A program made the position numbers and the translations under genes. The notes under the pieces were generated by a model. It ran no database searches. It was not told the DNA's origin and was given only the letters and a program-made list of their open reading frames with translations. Source: Leifsonia aquatica H1aii (lineage in GTDB: Bacteria > Actinomycetota > Actinomycetes > Actinomycetales > Microbacteriaceae). Taken from it: a stretch of DNA of 64,000 nt. Location of the stretch: NCBI RefSeq assembly GCF_000633535.1, contig NZ_AYMR01000002.1, positions 62,001 through 126,000 on the forward strand, given 5' to 3'. Position 1 is the stretch's first letter. Each line of letters begins with the position of its first letter. Positions 49,787 to 60,059 of the stretch are shown here, piece after piece.

Positions 49787-50980
49787 ATGGCAGATCTGCG
49801 CCTTTTCACGTCCGAGTCGGTCACCGAAGGGCACCCGGACAAGATCTGCGACCAGATCTCGGACAGCATCCTGGACGCCCTGCTCACCGTCGACCCGAAC
49901 AGTCGCGTCGCGGTCGAGACGCTGGTCACCACCGGCCTCGTCCATGTCGCCGGCGAGGTGTCGACCCGCGGATACGTCGAGATCCCGTCACTCGTGCGCG
50001 ACAAGCTGGTCGAGATCGGCTACGACTCGTCCGATGTGAGCTTCGACGGCACCCAGTGCGGCGTCTCGGTCTCGATCGGCGCGCAGTCGCCCGACATCGC
50101 CCAGGGCGTCGACAACGCGCTCGAGACCCGCTCCGAGCAGAGCGAGGACGACCTCGATCGCCAGGGCGCCGGCGACCAGGGCATCATGTTCGGATACGCG
50201 ACGACGGAGACCCCGCAGTACATGCCCCTCCCGATCTGGCTGGCGCACCGCCTCTCCGAGCGGCTGGCCGCTGTCCGCAAGGACGGGACCCTCGACTACC
50301 TGCGCCCGGACGGCAAGACCCAGGTCACCGTCGGCTACGAGGGCATCGTGCCGAAGTCGGTCCAGACCGTCGTCCTCTCGACGCAGCACGCTCCCTCCGT
50401 CTCGAACGAGCAGCTCCAGGCCGAGGTGATCGAGGAGGTCATCGCCCCCGTGCTGCACGGCGCCGGGCTGGAGACGTCGCACATCCGCACGCTCATCAAC
50501 CCGACCGGCCGATTCGAGATCGGCGGCCCGAAGGGGGATGCCGGGCTGACCGGCCGCAAGATCATCGTCGACACCTACGGCGGCGCAAGCCGGCACGGCG
50601 GTGGCGCCTTCTCGGGCAAGGACCCGTCGAAGGTCGACCGCTCGGCCGCGTACGCGATGCGCTGGGCGGCGAAGAACGCGGTCGCCGCCGGTCTGGCCGA
50701 GCGCCTCGAACTCCAGGTCGCGTACGCGATCGGCAAGGCGGCGCCTGTCGGCCTGTACGTGGAGACATTCGGCACGGGCGCCGTGCCGGACGAGCGGATC
50801 ATCGCCGCGATCCGCGAGGTCTTCGACCTGCGCCCGGCCGCGATCATCCGCGACCTGGACTTGCTGCGGCCCATCTACGCGCAGACGGCGACCTACGGTC
50901 ACTTCGGCCGCGAGCTCCCCGACTTCACCTGGGAGCGGCTCGACCGCGTCGACGACCTGCGGTCGGCCGCGGGGCTGTAA
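49787..50980 (+). CDS. metK: S-adenosylmethionine synthetase
   Basis: Makes AdoMet from methionine and ATP. 397 residues. [21 protein letters not shown] is the start signature, [12 protein letters not shown] the hexapeptide ATP motif, and [20 protein letters not shown] the P-loop-like block. ATG 49787 is preceded by CAAGGAG. The gap to coaBC is 38 bases, too short for a SAM riboswitch. Confidence 0.98.
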   Translation: MADLRLFTSESVTEGHPDKICDQISDSILDALLTVDPNSRVAVETLVTTGLVHVAGEVSTRGYVEIPSLVRDKLVEIGYDSSDVSFDGTQCGVSVSIGAQSPDIAQGVDNALETRSEQSEDDLDRQGAGDQGIMFGYATTETPQYMPLPIWLAHRLSERLAAVRKDGTLDYLRPDGKTQVTVGYEGIVPKSVQTVVLSTQHAPSVSNEQLQAEVIEEVIAPVLHGAGLETSHIRTLINPTGRFEIGGPKGDAGLTGRKIIVDTYGGASRHGGGAFSGKDPSKVDRSAAYAMRWAAKNAVAAGLAERLELQVAYAIGKAAPVGLYVETFGTGAVPDERIIAAIREVFDLRPAAIIRDLDLLRPIYAQTATYGHFGRELPDFTWERLDRVDDLRSAAGL

Positions 50981-50982
50981 CG

Positions 50983-52974
50983 GTGGCGGCGGCCGGCCGG
51001 GTCGCCCGCGTGGTCCTCGACTCGCCCCTCCCGCAGCTGGATCATCTCTTCGACTACTCCGTGCCCGACGCGCTCGTCGACGACGCGGTGCCGGGGGTCC
51101 GCGTGCGGGTTCCGTTGCGGACCGCAGGCCGGATCGCCGACGGGTACCTCGTCGAGCTCGCGGAACCGGAGGACGGGTTCGAGGGCACGTTGAGCCCGCT
51201 CGAGGCCGTCGTCTCCCCGGTTCCCGTGCTCACCCCGGGGGTGTGGGCGCTCGCCCGTCGGCTGGCCGACCGCAGCGCGGGAACGGCCAGCGACATCCTG
51301 CGTCTCGCCGTGCCCGGGCGGATGGTCCGGGCGGAGAAGTCCTGGCTGGCGCTGCCCGAGGAACAGCGCTCGCCCGCTCCGCGGCCGCCCGCGATCGCGG
51401 TCCGCGGCTACGGCGAGGGTGTCCTGGAGGCCGCCGTCGCGGGGAACGATCGACTCGCGTTGCAGGCGATCCCACGCCTCGCGCCGCTGCCCGACGGCAC
51501 CTGGGTCGGGGAGTGGGCGGTGACGCTGGCGGCTCTCGCCGCCGCGTGCTGGGCTGGTGGACGGACCGCCATCATCGCGGTGCCCGATCATCGAGACCTG
51601 GACCAGCTGGCCGCGGCCCTCGCCGCGATCGCACCGGCGGAGGCCGTCGTGCGGGCGGACGCCGCACAGGCGAACCCCGACCGGTACCGTGCCTTCCTCG
51701 CCGCGTTGAGCGGACCCCGCATCGTGATCGGGAACCGTTCGGTCGTCTACGCCCCGGCAGCGCGCCTCGGGCTGATCGTGGTCTGGGAGGACAGCGATCC
51801 GCTGCAGGCCGAACCCCTGAGCCCCTACGTGCACACCCGGGATGCCGCACTGGTGCGCCAGGAGCTGGAGGGCTGCGCGCTCGTCCTCTCCGGACTGGTG
51901 CGCAGCGTGGAGACGCAGCGCCTGGTCGAGCTGGGCTGGCTGCGCGATGTGGCCCCCGAGCGTGCGGTCACCCCGAAGGTGGTGCTGACCGCGAACCAGC
52001 AGGCGACGGAGGACGCCGCCCGCGCCGCTCGCATCCCCTCGCTGGCCTGGCGGGCGGCCAGGGAGTCGCTGAGCGGCGAGAGCGGACGGCCGGCGGGGCC
52101 GGTGCTCGTGCAGGTCGCGCGCCCCGGCTACGTCCCGCTGCTGGCCTGCGTGAGCTGCGGTCAGGCCGCGCGCTGCAACCGCTGCGAGGGACCGCTCGGG
52201 CAGACCCGCTCCGGTGCCACGCCGTCGTGCGGGTGGTGCGGTGCGCTGGCGAGCGACTGGCAGTGCGAACGCTGCGAGGGCCGGCGCTTCCGGATGGTCA
52301 GTCTCGGCTCCGGCCGCACGGCCGAGGAACTGGGGCGGGCGTTCCCGGGCGTTCGGGTGATCCTGGCCGACGGCGACCACCCGGTCCAGCGGGTCCCCGC
52401 TGCGCCCGCGCTCGTCGTCGCCACCCGCGGTGCGGAGCCGATCGCGGAAGGCGGCTATCAGGCGGTGCTCCTGCTCGACGGTGAGCGGATGCTGGCCCGG
52501 GAGACCCTCCATGTCGCCGAGGACTGCCTCCGTTGGTGGTCGAGTGCCGCGACCCTGGCGGCCGCGGGCGCACCGACGCTCCTGGTCGGAGTGTCCGGCC
52601 CCCTGGCGCGTGCGTTCGCGACCGGCCGGCTCGTCGACTTCGCCCGCGCCGAGCTGGCCGACCGGCGCGGGCTGCGATTCCCGCCCGCGGTGCGGCTCGC
52701 CTCGGTGACCGGCACGGAGGAGGCGGTCCGCGCGGTGATCGACGCGGTGGACGCGGAGCTGCTGATCGACGTGCTCGGTCCCGCGTCCGTCGACGACCGG
52801 CTCGTGCGCGGCATCCTGCGCTTCGAGTATGCGCGGGGTGCGGAGGTCGCGGCCGCCGTGCGCGCCGCCGTGGTGCGCAACGCGACGAAGCGCCGCAAGG
52901 CCCTCGCGGGACGCGGCGGCTTCCGCCCTGCCCCCACCCTCCGGGTGCGCTTCGACGACCCGGAGATCCTCTAG
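50983..52974 (+). CDS. priA: PriA-like primosomal protein N', probably without helicase activity
   Basis: Replication-restart protein of 663 residues, shorter than helicase-active PriA (about 730). The N-terminal DNA-binding domain VVLDSPLPQLDHLFDYSVPD and the PGVRVRVPLRTAGRIADGYLVEL block are good. The zinc-binding Cys set is present (LACVSCGQAARCNRCEG, SCGWCGA, QCERCEG). The Walker A region is AACWAGGRTAII instead of GxTGSGKT, and the DEEH box reads VVWEDSD. Actinobacterial PriA proteins are often annotated as lacking ATPase motifs. The GTG start is 2 bases after metK. Confidence 0.88.
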   Translation: MAAAGRVARVVLDSPLPQLDHLFDYSVPDALVDDAVPGVRVRVPLRTAGRIADGYLVELAEPEDGFEGTLSPLEAVVSPVPVLTPGVWALARRLADRSAGTASDILRLAVPGRMVRAEKSWLALPEEQRSPAPRPPAIAVRGYGEGVLEAAVAGNDRLALQAIPRLAPLPDGTWVGEWAVTLAALAAACWAGGRTAIIAVPDHRDLDQLAAALAAIAPAEAVVRADAAQANPDRYRAFLAALSGPRIVIGNRSVVYAPAARLGLIVVWEDSDPLQAEPLSPYVHTRDAALVRQELEGCALVLSGLVRSVETQRLVELGWLRDVAPERAVTPKVVLTANQQATEDAARAARIPSLAWRAARESLSGESGRPAGPVLVQVARPGYVPLLACVSCGQAARCNRCEGPLGQTRSGATPSCGWCGALASDWQCERCEGRRFRMVSLGSGRTAEELGRAFPGVRVILADGDHPVQRVPAAPALVVATRGAEPIAEGGYQAVLLLDGERMLARETLHVAEDCLRWWSSAATLAAAGAPTLLVGVSGPLARAFATGRLVDFARAELADRRGLRFPPAVRLASVTGTEEAVRAVIDAVDAELLIDVLGPASVDDRLVRGILRFEYARGAEVAAAVRAAVVRNATKRRKALAGRGGFRPAPTLRVRFDDPEIL

Positions 52975-52984
52975 CCGGCGCGGG

Positions 52985-52990
52985 TAGACT
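52985..52990 (+). promoter_or_regulatory. Candidate -10 for fmt-rsmB
   Basis: TAGACT is 45 nt before the fmt ATG, in the gap after priA. The leader of about 39 nt ends in CCGGAAGAACC. Confidence 0.45.
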
Positions 52991-53035
52991 CGACCGCGGC
53001 TCCCGCTCCACCCCTCTTCCGGAAGAACCTTTCGC

Positions 53036-53947
53036 ATGCGCCTCGTCTTCGCCGGCACCCCCGCCGTCGCTATCCCCTCGCTCCGGCTGCTCGCGCAGCG
53101 GCACGACGTCGTGGCGGTGATCACACGTGAGGACGCCCCGCTCGGACGCAAGCGCGTCCTCACCCCGTCACCCGTCGCGGCGGCGGCGGCGGACCTCGGA
53201 ATCGAGACCGTCCGGGCCAATCGGCTGGGGGAGGAGGCGACCGAGCGGGTCGCCGCCCTCGCCCCGGATCTCGGGGTGATCGTCGCCTATGGCGGTCTGG
53301 TGCGGGAACCCCTGTTGTCGACGCCGCGGCTCGGCTGGGTGAACCTGCACTTCTCGCTGCTCCCGCGCTGGCGGGGCGCGGCGCCGGTGCAGCACGCAGT
53401 CATCGCCGGCGACGCCGAGACCGGCGCGGCCGTCTTCCAGCTCGTCCCGGCGCTCGACGCCGGCGCGGTCTTCGCCGAGCTCCGCCGCCCGATCGGCGCC
53501 GACGAGACGTCCGGCGAGGTGCTGGAGGCGCTGGCGGTGTCGGGTGCGGCCCTGCTGACCGACACCGTGGACGCCCTCGCCGCCGGCACCGCCGTCGCAC
53601 GCCCCCAAGAGGGCGAGCCGACCGCGGCCCCCAAGCTCACCATCGAGGATGCACGCCTCGACCTCGGCCGTCCGGTCGAGGAGGTCTACGCGCAGCTGCG
53701 CGGCGTGACCCCCGAGCCGGGCGCGTTCGTCCTGCTCGACGGGGAGCGCTTCAAGCTCCTCGAGGCCCGTCCCGCAGGCGAGGCCACCGCCCTGCCACCG
53801 GGTCGGGTGGAGCTGCGCGAGAAGCGGGTGCTCGTCGGCACCGGCACCGCACCGCTCGAGCTGCGCACCGTGCAGCCCGCGGGCAAGAAGGCGATGGCCG
53901 CTGCCGACTGGTGGCGCGGCACCGGCGGAGAGGCGGTGCTCGCATGA
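53036..53947 (+). CDS. fmt: Methionyl-tRNA formyltransferase
   Basis: Formylates initiator Met-tRNA. 303 residues. LVFAGTPAVAIPSLRLL is the N-terminal signature, HFSLLPRWRGAAPVQHAVIAGD is the formyl-THF/catalytic block (Asn-His-Asp type; the Asn is in VNLHFSLLP). The OB-fold C-terminal domain starts near residue 205. ATG 53036; the end overlaps rsmB by ATGA. Confidence 0.97.
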   Translation: MRLVFAGTPAVAIPSLRLLAQRHDVVAVITREDAPLGRKRVLTPSPVAAAAADLGIETVRANRLGEEATERVAALAPDLGVIVAYGGLVREPLLSTPRLGWVNLHFSLLPRWRGAAPVQHAVIAGDAETGAAVFQLVPALDAGAVFAELRRPIGADETSGEVLEALAVSGAALLTDTVDALAAGTAVARPQEGEPTAAPKLTIEDARLDLGRPVEEVYAQLRGVTPEPGAFVLLDGERFKLLEARPAGEATALPPGRVELREKRVLVGTGTAPLELRTVQPAGKKAMAAADWWRGTGGEAVLA

Positions 53948-55419
53948 GCGACCGTCGTCCATCGGGCCCCGGCGACCAGCGGCGTGGCGATCAGCGGCGC
54001 GGCGATCAGCGGCGCCCTGATGCGGGGCGTCGCGCGCCGGAGCGTCGGCCGGTCGAGCCCGCGGTCCAGCCCGCGCGGCAGGTCGCCTACGACGTGATCG
54101 CGGCCGTCAGCGAGTCCGATGCCTACGCCAATCTGCTGCTTCCCGGCCGGATCGCCCGCGCCCGCCTGTCGACCGCCGACGCCGCGCTCGCGACCGAGCT
54201 CACCTACGGCACGCTGCGCATGCAGGGCTACTACGACCGGGTGATCGAGCGCGCCGCCGGCCGCCCCGTCGACCGCATCGATCCGCCGATCCTCGACGTG
54301 CTGCGGCTCGGCGCGCACCAGCTGCTCTCCACCCGCATCCCCTCGCACGCGGCGGTCAACGAGTCGGTCGCACTGGCCCGGCTCGTCGGGAGCCGCTCGG
54401 CCACCGGCTTCGCGAACGGCGTGCTGCGCGAGATCGGTCGGCACACGCCCGAGGAGTGGCGGGAGCGGGTCGTCGCCGAGGCACGAAACGAGGACGACCG
54501 GCTGGCCGCCGTGACTTCGCACCCCACCTGGGTGATCCGCGCCTTCCGGCGCTCCCTGAACGCCGAGGGGCGCGGTGACGAGCTGGAGGACCTGCTCGAG
54601 GCGGACAACGCCGCTCCGCGGGTCAACCTGGTCGCGCTCCCTGGCCTGGTGGAGGCGCCCGCAGGCAGCCGGCCCGACCGGTTCTCGCCCGTCGGCTTCA
54701 CCGGCGACGGCGGAGACCCTCAGGGGCTCGTCGTGTCGTCGGAAGGCCGCCTGCGTGTGCAGGACGAAGGGTCGCAGCTCGCGGCGCTCGCGTTGACCCG
54801 TGCTCGTCCCGTCCGGCCAGGCGAGCGCTGGCTCGATCTGTGCGCGGGGCCGGGCGGCAAGGCGGCTCTGCTGGCGGCGGAGGCGCTGGCCGGCGGGGCC
54901 GAGCTGGTCGCCAACGAGCTGGTCCCCGCGCGCGCCGACCTGGTCCGGTCGGCCCTCGCGGCAGTGCCGCTCGAGGTCCCCGTCTGGGAGGAGGACGGCA
55001 CCCGGGTCGGCGACGTCCACCCGGAGGCCTTCGACCGCATCCTGCTCGACGCGCCCTGCACCGGTCTCGGCGCGCTGCGGCGGCGGCCCGAGGCGCGCTG
55101 GCGCAAAGAGCCGAAGGACGTCGCGGAGCTGAGCGCGCTGCAGGCGCGGCTCCTCGACTCCGCCGTCGCCGCGCTGGCGCCCGGCGGCCTGCTCGCCTAC
55201 GTCACCTGTTCGCCGCACATCGCCGAGACCCGCAGCATCGTGGCGGCCGCGCGGCAGCGGCATCCCGAGCTGGAGTCCGTCGGGACGGCCGCGGTCGTGC
55301 AGGGATTGGCGGTGGAGCGCCTCGACCTCGCGGACGAGGAGGACGTCGTGCAGCTGTGGCCGCACCGGCATCTGACCGACGCCATGTTCATCGCCCTCTT
55401 GGCCAAGCGTGCCAAGTAA
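53944..55419 (+). CDS. rsmB: 16S rRNA m5C967 methyltransferase RsmB (Fmu-type)
   Basis: Methylates C967 of 16S rRNA. The 491 residues have a polar Arg/Gly/Asp-rich N-terminal tail with three GDQRR repeats (residues about 10-25), a NusB-like RNA-binding domain (about 38-170), and a C-terminal SAM methyltransferase with the SAM loop LDLCAGPGGKAALLA, catalytic DAPCTGLGALRRRPEARW and the second Cys in AYVTCSPHIAET. ATG 53944 overlaps fmt. Confidence 0.95.
   Translation: MSDRRPSGPGDQRRGDQRRGDQRRPDAGRRAPERRPVEPAVQPARQVAYDVIAAVSESDAYANLLLPGRIARARLSTADAALATELTYGTLRMQGYYDRVIERAAGRPVDRIDPPILDVLRLGAHQLLSTRIPSHAAVNESVALARLVGSRSATGFANGVLREIGRHTPEEWRERVVAEARNEDDRLAAVTSHPTWVIRAFRRSLNAEGRGDELEDLLEADNAAPRVNLVALPGLVEAPAGSRPDRFSPVGFTGDGGDPQGLVVSSEGRLRVQDEGSQLAALALTRARPVRPGERWLDLCAGPGGKAALLAAEALAGGAELVANELVPARADLVRSALAAVPLEVPVWEEDGTRVGDVHPEAFDRILLDAPCTGLGALRRRPEARWRKEPKDVAELSALQARLLDSAVAALAPGGLLAYVTCSPHIAETRSIVAAARQRHPELESVGTAAVVQGLAVERLDLADEEDVVQLWPHRHLTDAMFIALLAKRAK
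53971..54015 (+). repeat. Three 15-bp tandem repeats in the rsmB 5' end
   Basis: Units GGCGACCAGCGGCGT, GGCGATCAGCGGCGC and an identical third unit encode GDQRR three times in the disordered tail. The second and third copies are exact, the first differs by two bases. Confidence 0.85.
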
Positions 55420-55441
55420 GCGAGCCAGGCGGCCCGCACCC

Positions 55442-55447
55442 TAGGCT
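55442..55447 (+). promoter_or_regulatory. Candidate -10 for leaderless rpe
   Basis: TAGGCT lies 6 nt before the rpe ATG. CTGGAGG between them would serve as a ribosome site only on read-through transcripts from rsmB. Confidence 0.45.
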
Positions 55448-55453
55448 GGAGGC

Positions 55454-56110
55454 ATGGCCCGCATCAATCCGAGCATCCTCGCCGCCGACTTCGTCAACCT
55501 GGAACGCGACCTCGATCGGATCGCCACGGCGGATCTGGTGCACGTGGACGTCATGGACAACCATTTCGTGCCGAACCTCACCTTCGGCCCGCAGATGGTG
55601 GAGCGCATCCAGGCGGTCAGCGCCATCCTGCTGGATGTGCACCTGATGATCGACGACCCCGAGCGCTGGGCGCCGGGCTACGCCGAGCTCGGCGCGTACT
55701 CGGTCACCTTCCACGCCGAGGCGGCGACCGACCCGGTCGCGCTCGCGCGCCGGCTGCGCGGCATCGGCGCCCGGGCCGGCGTCGCCCTCAAGCCGGGCAC
55801 CGACGTCGCCCCCTACCTCGAGCTGCTCCCCGAGTTCGACCAGGTGCTGGTGATGACGGTCGAGCCCGGTTTCGGCGGCCAGTCGTTCATGCCGGAGACC
55901 ATGCCGAAGCTGCGCGCCCTGCGCGAGGCGGTCGAGGCCCGCGGGCTCGACGTGTGGCTGCAGGTCGACGGGGGCGTGACGTCCGAGACGATCGTGGTCG
56001 CGGCCGAGAACGGCGCGGACACGTTCGTGGCGGGCTCGAGCGTCTTCCGCGGCGAACCCGCGGAGCAGATCGCGGGTCTGCGCGCGGCGGTCGCCGCGCA
56101 CGGCCACTGA
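55454..56110 (+). CDS. rpe: Ribulose-phosphate 3-epimerase
   Basis: Interconverts ribulose 5-phosphate and xylulose 5-phosphate. The 218-residue TIM barrel starts [17 protein letters not shown]. Metal and catalytic residues are in [17 protein letters not shown] and [25 protein letters not shown] and VAGSSVF complete the pattern. ATG 55454, 34 bases after rsmB. Confidence 0.97.
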   Translation: MARINPSILAADFVNLERDLDRIATADLVHVDVMDNHFVPNLTFGPQMVERIQAVSAILLDVHLMIDDPERWAPGYAELGAYSVTFHAEAATDPVALARRLRGIGARAGVALKPGTDVAPYLELLPEFDQVLVMTVEPGFGGQSFMPETMPKLRALREAVEARGLDVWLQVDGGVTSETIVVAAENGADTFVAGSSVFRGEPAEQIAGLRAAVAAHGH

Positions 56111-56165
56111 CCGCGGCCTCCGGACGCCGTCTCCGCGCGCGGCACGGACGAGGCGCTGCGACCGC

Positions 56166-56171
56166 TACGCT
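56166..56171 (+). promoter_or_regulatory. Candidate -10 for leaderless hisE
   Basis: TACGCT lies 6 nt before GTG 56178 and only 3 nt before ATG 56175. The spacing rule seen elsewhere in the window favours GTG 56178 as the first codon. Confidence 0.45.
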
Positions 56172-56177
56172 GTAATG

Positions 56178-56441
56178 GTGAAAACCTTCGACGACCTCTT
56201 CGCCGAGCTCCGCGAGAAGGCCGCCACCCGCCCGGAGGGATCCGGGACGGTGCGCGAGCTGGACGCGGGCGTGCACGCCATCGGAAAGAAGATCGTGGAG
56301 GAGGCCGCCGAGGTCTGGATGGCCGCCGAGTACCAGTCAGACGAGGAGACGGCCGAGGAGATCTCGCAGCTGCTCTACCACCTCCAGGTGCTCCTGCTCG
56401 CCAAAGGCCTCACGCCGGCCGACGTCTACCGACATCTGTGA
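56178..56441 (+). CDS. hisE: Phosphoribosyl-ATP diphosphatase
   Basis: Second step of histidine synthesis. The 87-residue MazG-like helical protein has [14 protein letters not shown] at the N terminus and [34 protein letters not shown] with the metal-binding Glu/Asp residues. I prefer GTG 56178 because of promoter spacing and because homologues continue with KTF-DLF; ATG 56175 adds one residue. hisG follows after 64 bases. Confidence 0.94.
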   Translation: MKTFDDLFAELREKAATRPEGSGTVRELDAGVHAIGKKIVEEAAEVWMAAEYQSDEETAEEISQLLYHLQVLLLAKGLTPADVYRHL

Positions 56442-56505
56442 CCCCGATCCCGCAGGCGCCCCCCGGCGCACCCTGATCCGTCACGTCACGAAAGACTTCG
56501 AAACC

Positions 56506-57345
56506 ATGCTGAAGATCGCCGTCCCCAACAAGGGCTCCCTCTCCGAGACCGCGGCGCAGATGCTCCACGAGGCGGGCTATGTCGGCCGCCGCGACCCCAA
56601 GGAGCTCATCGTCACCGACGCGCGCAACGGGGTGGAGTTCTTCTACCTGCGCCCGCGCGACATCGCCACCTACGTCGGCTCGGGCGCGCTCGACGTCGGC
56701 ATCACCGGCCGCGACCTGCTGCTCGACTCCGGATCGCCGGCGGGGGAGATCGCCTCGCTCGACTTCGCCGCCTCGACCTTCCGGTTCGCCGCACCGGCGA
56801 ACGGGTTCACCGACCTCGCCGATCTGCACGGCAAGCGGGTGGCGACGAGCTACCCGGGTCTCGTCGGCGCGTTCCTCGCCGAGCGCGGGGTGGACGCCGC
56901 ACTGATCAAGCTCGACGGAGCGGTGGAGTCGGCGGTGCGTCTCGGTGTCGCGGACGCCGTCGCCGACGTGGTCGAGACCGGCTCCACGCTGCGCAAGCAG
57001 GGACTGGAGATCTTCGGTCCGGTCATCCTCGAGTCCGAGGCCGTGCTGATCTCGTCGCCGACGCGCGCCGCCGGGGTCGACACCCTGCTGCGCCGGCTGC
57101 AGGGCGTCATGGTCGCGCGTCAGTACGTGCTGGTCGACTACAACCTGCCCGCGGTGCTCCTCGACCGGGCCGTCGCGCTGACGCCGGGCGTCGAGTCCCC
57201 GACCGTGTCGCCGCTCGGCGAGCCGGACTGGGTCGCCGTGCGGGTCATGATCAAGCAGGACCAGACCAACCGCGTCATGGACGACCTCTACGAGCTGGGC
57301 GCCCGGGCCATCCTGGTGACCTCCATCCACGCGGCGCGGATCTGA
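56506..57345 (+). CDS. hisG: ATP phosphoribosyltransferase, long form
   Basis: First, feedback-regulated step of histidine synthesis. At 279 residues it is the long form with a C-terminal ACT-like histidine-binding domain (about residues 205-279). [19 protein letters not shown] starts the catalytic part; GITGRDLL and the PRPP loop [16 protein letters not shown] follow. No hisZ is needed. The stop overlaps hisF (TGATG). Confidence 0.97.
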   Translation: MLKIAVPNKGSLSETAAQMLHEAGYVGRRDPKELIVTDARNGVEFFYLRPRDIATYVGSGALDVGITGRDLLLDSGSPAGEIASLDFAASTFRFAAPANGFTDLADLHGKRVATSYPGLVGAFLAERGVDAALIKLDGAVESAVRLGVADAVADVVETGSTLRKQGLEIFGPVILESEAVLISSPTRAAGVDTLLRRLQGVMVARQYVLVDYNLPAVLLDRAVALTPGVESPTVSPLGEPDWVAVRVMIKQDQTNRVMDDLYELGARAILVTSIHAARI

Positions 57346-58109
57346 TGTCCGTCGCGGTCCGTGTCATCCCGTGCCTGGACGTGGCGGCCGGCCGGGTCGT
57401 CAAAGGCGTGAACTTCCAGAACCTGCGCGATCAGGGCGACCCGGTGGAATTGGCGGCCAAGTACTTCGAGCAGGGGGCGGACGAGCTCACCTTCCTCGAC
57501 GTGACGGCGACGGTGGACGACCGTTCCACGACCTACGACGTGGTGCGGGCGACGGCCGAGCAGGTCTTCATCCCGCTCACCGTCGGCGGCGGCGTGCGCA
57601 GCGCCGAGGACGTCGCGCGGCTGCTCGGCAGCGGCGCCGACAAGATCGGCGTGAACTCGGCGGCCATCGCGCGCCCCGAGCTGGTCGCCGAGATCGCCGA
57701 CCGGTTCGGCGCACAGGTGCTGGTGCTGTCCCTCGACGTCAAGCGCTCGGCGGCCACGCCGTCGGGCTTCGTGGTGACGACCCACGGCGGGCGCACCGAA
57801 ACCGACCTCGACGCCCTGGAGTGGGCGCGCCGGGCGATCGACCTCGGCGCCGGCGAACTGCTCGTCAACTCGATCGATGCCGACGGCACCAAGGAGGGCT
57901 TCGACCTGGAGCTCATCCGCGAGATGCGTGCCGTCAGCAGCGTGCCCGTGATCGCCTCCGGCGGTGCGGGCGCGGTCGCCGACTTCGCCCCCGCCATCGA
58001 CGCGGGTGCGGACGCGGTGCTCGCCGCGAGCGTCTTCCACTCCGGTGAGCTGACGATCGGCGACGTGAAGGAGGCCCTGGCGAGGGCAGGACGGGAGGTC
58101 CGCTCATGA
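57345..58109 (+). CDS. hisF: Imidazole glycerol phosphate synthase, cyclase subunit
   Basis: Makes imidazole glycerol phosphate and AICAR. The 254-residue barrel has [29 protein letters not shown] with the first catalytic Asp, LTVGGGVRS, and INS-IDADGT with the second Asp ([14 protein letters not shown]). The partner hisH is not in the window. It overlaps hisG by one base and hisI by four. Confidence 0.97.
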   Translation: MSVAVRVIPCLDVAAGRVVKGVNFQNLRDQGDPVELAAKYFEQGADELTFLDVTATVDDRSTTYDVVRATAEQVFIPLTVGGGVRSAEDVARLLGSGADKIGVNSAAIARPELVAEIADRFGAQVLVLSLDVKRSAATPSGFVVTTHGGRTETDLDALEWARRAIDLGAGELLVNSIDADGTKEGFDLELIREMRAVSSVPVIASGGAGAVADFAPAIDAGADAVLAASVFHSGELTIGDVKEALARAGREVRS

Positions 58110-58495
58110 GCGACGACCAGCGCGCGGTGCTCGAACGCATCCGCTTCACGGACGCCGGGCTCGTCCCGGCGATCATCCAGCAGTGGGACACCCGCGAGGT
58201 GCTCATGATGGGGTGGATGGACGCGGAGGCGTTCCGCCGCACGATGACCGAGGGCCGCGTCACGTTCTGGTCGCGGTCGCGGCAGGAGTACTGGCGCAAG
58301 GGCGACACGTCCGGCCACGTGCAGTTCGTGAAGTCGGCCGCCCTCGACTGCGACGGCGACACCCTCCTGGTGACCGTCGACCAGATCGGCGCCGCCTGCC
58401 ACACCGGCACCCGGACCTGCTTCGACGCCGATCAGCTCGACCCCGTCGTCGGCGACGGCGCCGCCGACACCGACGAGATGAGGGCCGACCTGTGA
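58106..58495 (+). CDS. hisI: Phosphoribosyl-AMP cyclohydrolase
   Basis: Opens the purine ring of PR-AMP. 129 residues, hisI only (no fused hisE). [37 protein letters not shown] is the signature; metal ligands lie in CDGDTLLV and CHTGTRTCF. It overlaps hisF by ATGA and trpE by GTGA, so the his genes run directly into trpE. Confidence 0.96.
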   Translation: MSDDQRAVLERIRFTDAGLVPAIIQQWDTREVLMMGWMDAEAFRRTMTEGRVTFWSRSRQEYWRKGDTSGHVQFVKSAALDCDGDTLLVTVDQIGAACHTGTRTCFDADQLDPVVGDGAADTDEMRADL

Positions 58496-60054
58496 TCGCG
58501 ACGAGTGCGGCGTCCACCACCCGGGAGGCCTTCGATGCTCTCGTCGGCAGCCATCGCGTGGTGCCGGTCGTGCGTGAGCTGTTCGCCGACGGGGAGACCC
58601 CGGTCGGCATCTATCGCAAGCTCGCCGCCGGCCGGCCGGGGACCTTCCTCCTGGAGTCGGCCGAGCAGGGAGGCATCTGGTCGCGCTTCTCGTTCGTCGG
58701 CGCGGCCTCCTTCGGCGTGCTGACCCAGCAGGGGGACGAGGTCCGCTGGCTCGACTACGGCCTGACGGCCGAGCGCGCGCTGGGCGGCGAGACGTCGCTG
58801 CGCCCGCTCGACGCCCTCGCCGCGCTGCACGCGCGGTGGCAGACGCCGCGCATCCCCGGGCTGCCGCCCCTGACCGGCGGTCTGGTCGGGTTCATCGGCT
58901 GGGAGGCGATCCGTCAGATCGAGCGGCTGCCCGATCAGCCGCCGGCCGACTACGACATCCCCGGCCAGGCGCTCGCGTTCGCGGCGGATCTGGTGGTCCT
59001 CGACCACCGTTCCGGCACGGTCAAGCTGATCGCCAACGCCCTCGCAGACGGGGAGGAGACCGCCGACGCCCTCTGGGCCGACGCGCAGGCGCGCCTGGAC
59101 CGGATGCAGCGCGAACTCGCCCAGCCGTCGGAGGCGTGGCTGGCCGAGGTCGACCTCGCCACCCCGGCCGATCCGGTGTCGCGCACCCGCGAGGAGGACT
59201 TCCTCGCCTCGGTGGAGACCGCCAAGGAGCGGATCGTCGCGGGCGACATCTTCCAGGTGGTCATCTCGCAGCGGTTCGAGCTGGAGTGCGCGGCGACGTC
59301 CCTCGACGTGTACCGCGTGCTGCGCGCCCTGAACCCGAGCCCGTACATGTACCTGCTCTCGCTCGAGCGGCCCGACGGCGACGGCGACCGCACGTTCCAG
59401 ATCGTCGGCTCGTCTCCCGAAGCGCTCGTGAAGGTCCAGGAGGGGCGCGCGTTCACCCATCCGATCGCCGGTTCTCGCCCGCGCGGCGCGACCCCGGAGG
59501 AGGACCTCGACCTGGAGGCCTCGCTACTGGCCGACGACAAGGAGCGGGCCGAGCACCTGATGCTCGTCGATCTCGCGCGCAACGACCTGCTGAAGGTGTG
59601 CGCGGCGGGGTCGGTCGAGGTGACCGAGTTCATGCGCATCGAGCGGTTCAGCCACATCATGCACATCGTCTCCTCGGTGGAGGGCGACCTGCTGCCGGAC
59701 GCCTCGGCGATCGACGTCTTCCGGGCGACGTTCCCGGCGGGGACGCTCTCGGGTGCGCCGAAGCCGATGGCGCTGCGGATCATCGACGAGCTGGAACCGG
59801 CGCAGCGCGGCGTGTACGGGGGAGTGATCGGCTACTTCGACTTCGCCGGCGACGCCGACCTCGCCATCGCGATCCGCACGGCGACGATCATGGACGGCGT
59901 CGCCCGGGTGCAGGCCGGTGGCGGCCTGGTCGCGGACTCCGTTCCGCGCAACGAGTTCGAGGAGTCGCAGAACAAGGCGGCGGCGCCGTTGCGTGCGGTC
60001 GCCGTGGCGAACGCGATGCGCCGCGTGGGCGATCCCGGCACGGGCGGGCGCTGA
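58492..60054 (+). CDS. trpE: Anthranilate synthase component I
   Basis: Makes anthranilate from chorismate. The 520-residue protein has the N-terminal LLES tryptophan-feedback motif ([20 protein letters not shown]) and the chorismate-binding core from about residue 230 ([45 protein letters not shown]). The GTG start overlaps the hisI stop, leaving no space for a trp leader peptide. trpG and trpD are not in the window. Confidence 0.97.
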   Translation: MIATSAASTTREAFDALVGSHRVVPVVRELFADGETPVGIYRKLAAGRPGTFLLESAEQGGIWSRFSFVGAASFGVLTQQGDEVRWLDYGLTAERALGGETSLRPLDALAALHARWQTPRIPGLPPLTGGLVGFIGWEAIRQIERLPDQPPADYDIPGQALAFAADLVVLDHRSGTVKLIANALADGEETADALWADAQARLDRMQRELAQPSEAWLAEVDLATPADPVSRTREEDFLASVETAKERIVAGDIFQVVISQRFELECAATSLDVYRVLRALNPSPYMYLLSLERPDGDGDRTFQIVGSSPEALVKVQEGRAFTHPIAGSRPRGATPEEDLDLEASLLADDKERAEHLMLVDLARNDLLKVCAAGSVEVTEFMRIERFSHIMHIVSSVEGDLLPDASAIDVFRATFPAGTLSGAPKPMALRIIDELEPAQRGVYGGVIGYFDFAGDADLAIAIRTATIMDGVARVQAGGGLVADSVPRNEFEESQNKAAAPLRAVAVANAMRRVGDPGTGGR

Positions 60055-60059
60055 GCACG

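Noticed and set aside
58480-58495. trp attenuator/leader peptide before trpE
   Set aside because: trpE overlaps hisI by GTGA, so there is no leader and no Trp codon cluster.
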